Assembly (NCBI GenBank): GCA_009775125.1 | Contig: VSPD01000013.1 | Coordinates: 1-58,000, forward strand | Source of the DNA: Muribaculaceae bacterium | GTDB taxonomy: Bacteria; Bacteroidota; Bacteroidia; Bacteroidales; Muribaculaceae | Length of the DNA stretch: 58,000 nucleotides | Reading direction: 5' to 3' | Shown here: positions 54,270 through 58,000 of the stretch, one piece after another | How the letters are laid out: every line of letters starts with the position of its first letter | Position numbering within the stretch: the stretch's first letter is position 1 | The notes under the pieces: model-generated | The model's database searches: none | The model's input: the letters and a program-made list of their open reading frames with translations, nothing else | What the model was told of the DNA's origin: nothing | Position numbers and translations under genes: made by a program

Positions 54270-55949
54270 GCGCAGCAGTTCCTCATATATAGCGGCATCC
54301 TCCGACCTGTAACAGCAGAAGGTGACGGTGCCGTGAAAATCGGCGAGCATACGCCTAACCACCGTGTCAACGGCTATGCGGGCCGCCTCTTGACGCGGAT
54401 AATGGTAAATGCCGGTCGACACACATGGGAATGCCACCGAATGCAGATGCGCCTCCACGGCAAGGTCGACAGCCGTGTCGTAGCACGAGGCCAGCAAAGC
54501 AGCCTCGCCCGAGTTGCCGCCTCGCCATCGCGGGCCCACAGTGTGGATAACATATTCCGACGGCAACCGGTAGGCGCCGGTAAGGCGGCTTTCGCCCGCA
54601 GGGCATCCGCCCAGCTTGCGGCATTCCTCGAGCAATCCGGGGCCGGCCGCGCGGTGGATAGCGCCGTCGACGCCTCCGCCGCCAAGCAGCGACGAGTTGG
54701 CCGCGTTTACAACAGCATCCACGTCAAGGTCGGTGATATCGCCGGTAACGACGCGTATGCGCCGACGCACGTCAATATCAATCCCCGCCGGCTCGTGATA
54801 GCAGTAGCGGGCATACCATTGCCGTTGTTCGGGCGTCGACATATCGCAGTATTCAGATATGCAGGGGCCTGCGGCGAGGTCGCGCGCAACTGCCTCGGTC
54901 ACGTCGCGCAATTCGAGGTCGCGCATGTATTTTTCGGGGATTGCCCTGTATCCGAGCACGGCACCGATAAGATTGCCGGTGATTGAGCCGGTAGAGTCGG
55001 AATCACCGCCGTGGTTGACCGAAGCCACCAGTGCCGCCTCGAAATCGCCGATATGGCGCGCCGTGCAGTAAATCGCTATTGCCAAAGCCTCGTCTCCCAC
55101 CCAGCCTTCGCCGATGAGGTGGATGGCTCCCGCGTCGGGCATATCCTCAGATGCGAGCCGCAACGCCCGGGTGCAAAGCGAGGCAAGAGCATCGATATCA
55201 CGGCCCGTTTCGGGATAAAGGCGACGCATTGTATCGATCCCTTCTTCGACGAAACGCCCGAACATAGGCCGCGTCACAGCTCCCTCGCAGTCGAGAATCC
55301 GCAGAAGCAGATCGGTGAGCAGCGCGGCCGGCAACCAGCCCAGCGGATGCCGATGGGTGAGTTTTGCAGCCTCGCCGCCGGTCTTCACTGCATAGTCGCG
55401 CCCTTCGGCCGATGCGATGTCGGTAAATTTCCGTCCTAAAAGAGCCACGGGGGCCACGCGCATCACGCCGCCGCACCCCTTGCTGTCGTTGCGCACATCT
55501 TCGCCGGCCTCTATGGCATTAAGGGCCGACAGGCAGGTATTGCCGGGAGCGCGGCGGTGATAGAGACCGGGGACGCGCGCCGTCCACGAAAACACCTTTA
55601 TCCCTGGGGCGCCGCGGCGCATGTTCACATCCTCATAGGTGCGTGTCTGCGTGTGCAGCCAGTCGAGATAAGCATAGCTCACATAGTCGCTCATTCGCCC
55701 CATGATGCCGCGCATGGCTCCGCGCGTGAGGCCCATAAGCAACCCTGCGGCGGTGAAAAGCGTCATCTGCGTGTCGTCGGACACAAGAGCCTTTCCCGAG
55801 CGGGCGTCAACGACATAATCCCTGATGCCCTCCGGACCAAATCTGCGCTGAATATCCCGCAAAGATAAAAATTCCACCGTATATCCCAACGCATCTCCCG
55901 CGGCACCGCCCACCAGGCAGCCCAACGCCTTGTCTTCAAACAAATCCAT
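54258..55949 (-). CDS. ADP-ribosylglycohydrolase-macrodomain fusion
   Basis: A cytoplasmic protein of 563 residues that joins two unrelated ADP-ribose-removing folds. The N-terminal ARH/DraG-like domain (~1-350): AAGDALGYTVEF, SDDTQMTLFTA (metal Asp-Asp-Thr), NHGGDSDSTGSITGNLIGA (second metal site). The C-terminal macrodomain (~395-560): IRVVTGDITDLDVDAVVNAANSSLLGGGGVDGAIHRAAG, with GDIT and NAAN as ADP-ribose contacts, then PCVSTGIYHYP. Both domains look catalytically complete. Possible roles are reversing protein or nucleic-acid ADP-ribosylation, or recycling ADP-ribose products. No ADP-ribosyltransferase is encoded next to it. It is convergent with cdaA and divergent from the toxin-antitoxin pair. 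Confidence 0.92.
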   Translation of the reverse strand: MDLFEDKALGCLVGGAAGDALGYTVEFLSLRDIQRRFGPEGIRDYVVDARSGKALVSDDTQMTLFTAAGLLMGLTRGAMRGIMGRMSDYVSYAYLDWLHTQTRTYEDVNMRRGAPGIKVFSWTARVPGLYHRRAPGNTCLSALNAIEAGEDVRNDSKGCGGVMRVAPVALLGRKFTDIASAEGRDYAVKTGGEAAKLTHRHPLGWLPAALLTDLLLRILDCEGAVTRPMFGRFVEEGIDTMRRLYPETGRDIDALASLCTRALRLASEDMPDAGAIHLIGEGWVGDEALAIAIYCTARHIGDFEAALVASVNHGGDSDSTGSITGNLIGAVLGYRAIPEKYMRDLELRDVTEAVARDLAAGPCISEYCDMSTPEQRQWYARYCYHEPAGIDIDVRRRIRVVTGDITDLDVDAVVNAANSSLLGGGGVDGAIHRAAGPGLLEECRKLGGCPAGESRLTGAYRLPSEYVIHTVGPRWRGGNSGEAALLASCYDTAVDLAVEAHLHSVAFPCVSTGIYHYPRQEAARIAVDTVVRRMLADFHGTVTFCCYRSEDAAIYEELLRSGR

Positions 55950-55972
55950 AATCTAATTTTATAAACAATTCG

Positions 55973-56000
55973 CAAATTTATAAAAAAAATAGTATCTTTG
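55973..56000. promoter_or_regulatory. Overlapping divergent promoters of the ADP-ribose gene and the toxin-antitoxin pair
   Basis: Minus-strand -7 box TAAATTTG (55973-55980) lies 24 bases before the ARH-macro start. Plus-strand -7 box TATCTTTG (55993-56000) lies 63 bases before the antitoxin start. The two boxes are 20 bases apart, exactly as at 18964/18984. -33 boxes do not match well on either strand. Confidence 0.6.
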
Positions 56001-56062
56001 CGATTGAAAGCACTATTTTTCAAGCAAAAATTACATAAATATTGTTTATCTAAAAAACTACA

Positions 56063-56272
56063 ATGACACAAATAACGCTAAATATTGAAGACGCACGCGA
56101 TGTCAATCTCATAAAAAAATTAATATCACGCATGAATGGCATAACAATAGCAAAGACCACGCGCAAGCGCAAGTCGGGCTATGAACAGGCATGCGAAGAT
56201 ATTGACAATGGACGTGTAACAGAATGGGAATCAACCGAATCCATGTTCAAAGGCCTCGGCATCAATGTATAG
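56063..56272 (+). CDS. Antitoxin of a YafQ-type toxin-antitoxin pair
   Basis: A 69-residue protein directly before a YafQ-like toxin. N-terminal ~30 residues (MTQITLNIEDARDVNLIKKLISRMNGI) could form a small dimerisation/DNA-binding fold. The acidic tail (DIDNGRVTEWESTESMFKGLGINV) is the sort that wraps a toxin. Its last bases ATGTATAG overlap the toxin ATG, so the two are translationally coupled. I do not recognise it as DinJ; the call rests on position, size and the toxin. Such antitoxins usually repress their own promoter. Confidence 0.75.
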   Translation: MTQITLNIEDARDVNLIKKLISRMNGITIAKTTRKRKSGYEQACEDIDNGRVTEWESTESMFKGLGINV

Positions 56273-56549
56273 GATCCGTACCACCCGTCATTTTGAGAAG
56301 TCGCTTCGCCGATGTGAAAAGCGAGGATTGCCCATGAAATTGCTTTTCGAGGCAATCGAGTTATTGCGTCTTACGGGCACTTTGCCCGTTGATAAATATC
56401 GTCCACATAAATTAGTGGGCAAAAGGGCCGGACAATGGGAATGTCATATAAATGGGAAGAAAAGCGACTGGCTGCTTGTGTGGGAACAAAACGACACCGA
56501 GCTTACCCTGCTCCTAATCGACACCGGCTCTCATTCCGACATCTTCTGA
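56265..56549 (+). CDS. YafQ-family mRNA interferase toxin
   Basis: A RelE-superfamily ribosome-dependent endoribonuclease of 94 residues. The catalytic residues known from E. coli YafQ all have counterparts: His48 in YRPHKLVG, His61 in WECHINGK, Asp68-Trp69 in KSDWLLVWEQ, and His90 with the terminal Phe in GTGSHSDIF-like ending (DTGSHSDIF). The N-terminal RTTRHFEKSLRRCEKRGLP and the LLRLTGTLPVDKYRPHKL segment also match the family. ATG 56265 overlaps the antitoxin stop. All key residues are intact, so it should be active unless neutralised. Confidence 0.92.
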   Translation: MYRIRTTRHFEKSLRRCEKRGLPMKLLFEAIELLRLTGTLPVDKYRPHKLVGKRAGQWECHINGKKSDWLLVWEQNDTELTLLLIDTGSHSDIF

Positions 56550-56739
56550 AATTAGGCCATCAATTTTCAGCAGATTGTTTTAAATTCCATTACAACAGAA
56601 AAAGCATTTTTTGTAGCGGAGCCACATTGCTATATATAAGAGGGTGTGTCAAAAAGGCTGTTTATGCCGATATGATTTTTCGGACGCACGAGCCATGCGT
56701 CCCTACTGTTTGGTATTATGATATACTGTCCTTTGGCGG
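56550..56739. other. Intergenic region with an IS-end-like word and a hairpin repeat
   Basis: After the toxin stop codon the sequence holds no ORF. GAGGGTGTGTCAAAAAGGC at 56639-56657 resembles the terminal repeat of some IS1182-type elements, but no transposase or second end is present. The hairpin at 56682-56707 follows. Confidence 0.4.
56682..56707. repeat. GGACGCACGAGCCATGCGTCC hairpin, copy 2
   Basis: Differs from copy 1 (30877-30902) by one base in the stem (T for G), keeping the suffix CTAC. Confidence 0.85.
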
Positions 56740-57402
56740 TTATTCTTCGGTGATGGAGTAGTTGAGGAATTCGACAAGGGGGGCGGCGGTGGCAAATAAT
56801 TCGGCGCAGCGTTCGGGCCAGCTTGCGCTTTCGAAAAAGGCACGGGTGCAGGGGTGGAATTTGCCATAGTGTTTCAGGCGGAGCAGCTCTATCTGCGGAT
56901 GGTCCTTGGGCCAGCCTTGGGGGGCTGTTTTCAGACGTTCGCCAACCCAGTCGCTGCCCCAGTCGCGCACGAAATCGGGTTGCGACATTATTTCTTCGAA
57001 TTCCTCGATGTTGTCGACAATGGCGTGGCGCAACTTGCGCAGCATGGCCGAATCGGGGCACCACAGTCCGGCATAAAGGCCATTTTCTTCGGGGCGCGGG
57101 TCGATTTGCAGGTAGTAGCCGGCAAGGATAGCCGAACGCGGCCCGGGTCCGGCGGCAGCCGAGAAATAGCATTTGAACGGCGACTTGTCGGGTGAGAAGC
57201 GCGTGTCGCGGTAAAAGCGGTATGCAGCCTGGCGCGCCGTAAGATGCGTCATTCCGGGCACTGTCGCGGCCATGCAGTCGAGCATGCGTTGAAGGCCGTT
57301 GAGCCACTGCTCGCGCAGGCGGTCGTATTCGTCTTTGTGCGCGGCAAACCACGGCCGGTTGTTGTTGCGCGCCGTCTGTTCAAGGAATTCGTAAAGGTTC
57401 AT
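56740..57402 (-). CDS. DUF2461 family protein
   Basis: A cytoplasmic protein of 220 residues with the typical DUF2461 pattern: LEQTARNNNRPWFAAHKDEYDRLR at the start, then YRFYRDTRFSPDKSPFKCYFSAAAGP (the Asp-Thr-Arg-Phe core), YYLQIDPRPEENGLYAGLWCPD, and KHYGKFHP. The family is widespread in bacteria and fungi, with no established biochemical role. The start codon is directly adjacent to the ispF stop (57402/57403), so the two genes are coupled in one transcript. Good family confidence, no function. Confidence 0.9.
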   Translation of the reverse strand: MNLYEFLEQTARNNNRPWFAAHKDEYDRLREQWLNGLQRMLDCMAATVPGMTHLTARQAAYRFYRDTRFSPDKSPFKCYFSAAAGPGPRSAILAGYYLQIDPRPEENGLYAGLWCPDSAMLRKLRHAIVDNIEEFEEIMSQPDFVRDWGSDWVGERLKTAPQGWPKDHPQIELLRLKHYGKFHPCTRAFFESASWPERCAELFATAAPLVEFLNYSITEE

Positions 57403-57879
57403 TTAGAGAGATTCAAGCAATGCCGAGGCCTGGGCTGCTATGCCCTCGCCGCGGCCGGTGAAACCAAGACGCTCGGTGGTGGTGGCCTTCACCGACACGC
57501 AATTTAAAGGCAACATAAGGTCGGAGGCCACGTTTTCGCGCATCTGCCCGATGTGCGGTGCCATCTTCGGCTCCTGGGCTATGATTGTGATGTCGACATT
57601 GACAGGACGGAGCCCTTCGGCGGCTACCAGGCGGGCGACTTGGCGCAGGAGCATGCGCGAGTCGGCTCCTTTCCACTCGGGGTCGGTGTCGGGGAAATGC
57701 TTGCCTATGTCGCCAAGGGCGGCCGCGCCGAGCAGGGCATCGGCAAGGGCATGGAGAGCCACGTCGGCATCGCTGTGGCCTAAAAGTCCGCGGCTGTGGG
57801 GGATGTCTACTCCGCAAATCACACAGCGCCGCCCCTCGACGAGGCGGTGCACATCAAATCCGTTTCCAATCCTGAACAT
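57403..57879 (-). CDS. ispF: 2-C-methyl-D-erythritol 2,4-cyclodiphosphate synthase
   Basis: The fifth step of the MEP isoprenoid pathway, forming the cyclic diphosphate with loss of CMP. 158 residues, typical. Metal ligands in GNGFDVHRL (Asp9, His11) and His near LLGHSDADVALHAL; conserved DIGKHFPDTDPEWKGADS; substrate loop ATTTERLGFTGRGEGIAAQA. Zinc trimer enzyme in the cytoplasm. Followed with no gap by the DUF2461 gene. Upstream lies only the repeat tract that runs to the window end. Confidence 0.96.
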   Translation of the reverse strand: MFRIGNGFDVHRLVEGRRCVICGVDIPHSRGLLGHSDADVALHALADALLGAAALGDIGKHFPDTDPEWKGADSRMLLRQVARLVAAEGLRPVNVDITIIAQEPKMAPHIGQMRENVASDLMLPLNCVSVKATTTERLGFTGRGEGIAAQASALLESL

Positions 57880-57887
57880 AATTATCT

Positions 57888-57925
57888 AATGACGAATGAG
57901 GAATTACTAATGACGAATTACTAAT
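57888..57925. repeat. TAATGACGAATTACTAATGACG-word repeat before ispF
   Basis: The words TAATGACGAAT and GAATTACTAATGACG are repeated between the ispF start and the 73-bp terminal repeat. They belong to the family seen at 20552-20637. Confidence 0.75.
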
Positions 57926-57998
57926 CAATGATTCGGTAAAATTTGAGGTTGTTCAGCCTTGGCTAAGCCGCTAACTGAGCCAACCGATGATTTATTTT
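57926..57998. repeat. Right copy of the 73-bp perfect inverted repeat
   Basis: The reverse complement of bases 1-73, without mismatch. Two further bases (57999-58000) lie outside the compared part because the left copy is cut by the window edge. See the left copy for interpretation. Confidence 0.9.
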
Positions 57999-58000
57999 CT

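Noticed and set aside
1..58000. tRNA or rRNA genes
   Set aside because: No cloverleaf-like or rRNA-like stretch was found in the gaps, which are short and filled by palindromes; a tRNA scan would settle it.

Overview
The window looks like chromosomal DNA from a GC-rich member of the Bacteroidales. A gut lineage such as Muribaculaceae is my best guess, but that is inference and no 16S gene is present. The supports are: promoters of the Bacteroidetes type (TTTG, about 20 bp, TAnnTTTG); a single-chain gamma-alpha KorA next to KorB; lineage-typical families (DUF4251, putative porin, GldB-like, DUF6377, OstA-like); and two secreted proteins with a near-identical C-terminal sorting-type tail. No rRNA, tRNA, CRISPR array, prophage or intact insertion sequence was seen.

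Layout. 0-9.8 kb (minus strand) holds housekeeping genes: rpsP, hpf, xerC, an LtaS/sulfatase-type membrane enzyme, rpsU, mgtE, rsmA, a DUF4251 lipoprotein, a GldB-like lipoprotein and a 2-hydroxyacid dehydrogenase. 9.9-19 kb (minus) holds a large secreted GH13 amylase with starch-binding modules, a biotin-dependent carboxyltransferase/decarboxylase, a 56-residue ferredoxin, a solute-binding protein and a porin. 19-20.5 kb (plus) is a K+/H+ antiporter. 20.6-26 kb (minus) is a very large secreted adhesin-like protein and rsgA. 26.2-29.6 kb (plus) holds a small winged-helix protein, malate dehydrogenase, a thioredoxin-fold lipoprotein and a DbpA-like helicase. 29.8-34.9 kb (minus) is a polyprenyl-phosphate mannosyltransferase, dihydroorotase, korA and korB. 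35.1-40.7 kb (plus) holds surA and ostA (outer-membrane biogenesis), phoH, rubrerythrin and an SGNH-like hydrolase.

The most interesting region is 40.8-50.6 kb. A membrane-spanning DUF6377/SusR-like regulator is followed by a strong promoter. Then come genes for a beta-lactamase-fold lipoprotein, a secreted ChbG-type deacetylase fused to a second beta-lactamase-fold domain, a type B carboxylesterase, a TonB-receptor-like outer-membrane barrel without a recognisable plug, and an esterase with an N-terminal early-set domain. Together they read as a regulated envelope system for stripping ester or acyl groups from an external substrate and taking it up, with no SusD partner and no glycoside hydrolase.

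The right end holds typA, folP and cdaA (plus), a fused ADP-ribosylglycohydrolase-macrodomain protein (minus), a YafQ-type toxin-antitoxin pair (plus), and a DUF2461 gene with ispF (minus).

A second theme is the gaps between genes. They are filled with at least ten different short-word palindrome families, most starting right after a stop codon. One is a roughly 145 bp MITE-like element present four times. The outermost 73 bases of the window are a perfect inverted repeat of each other.
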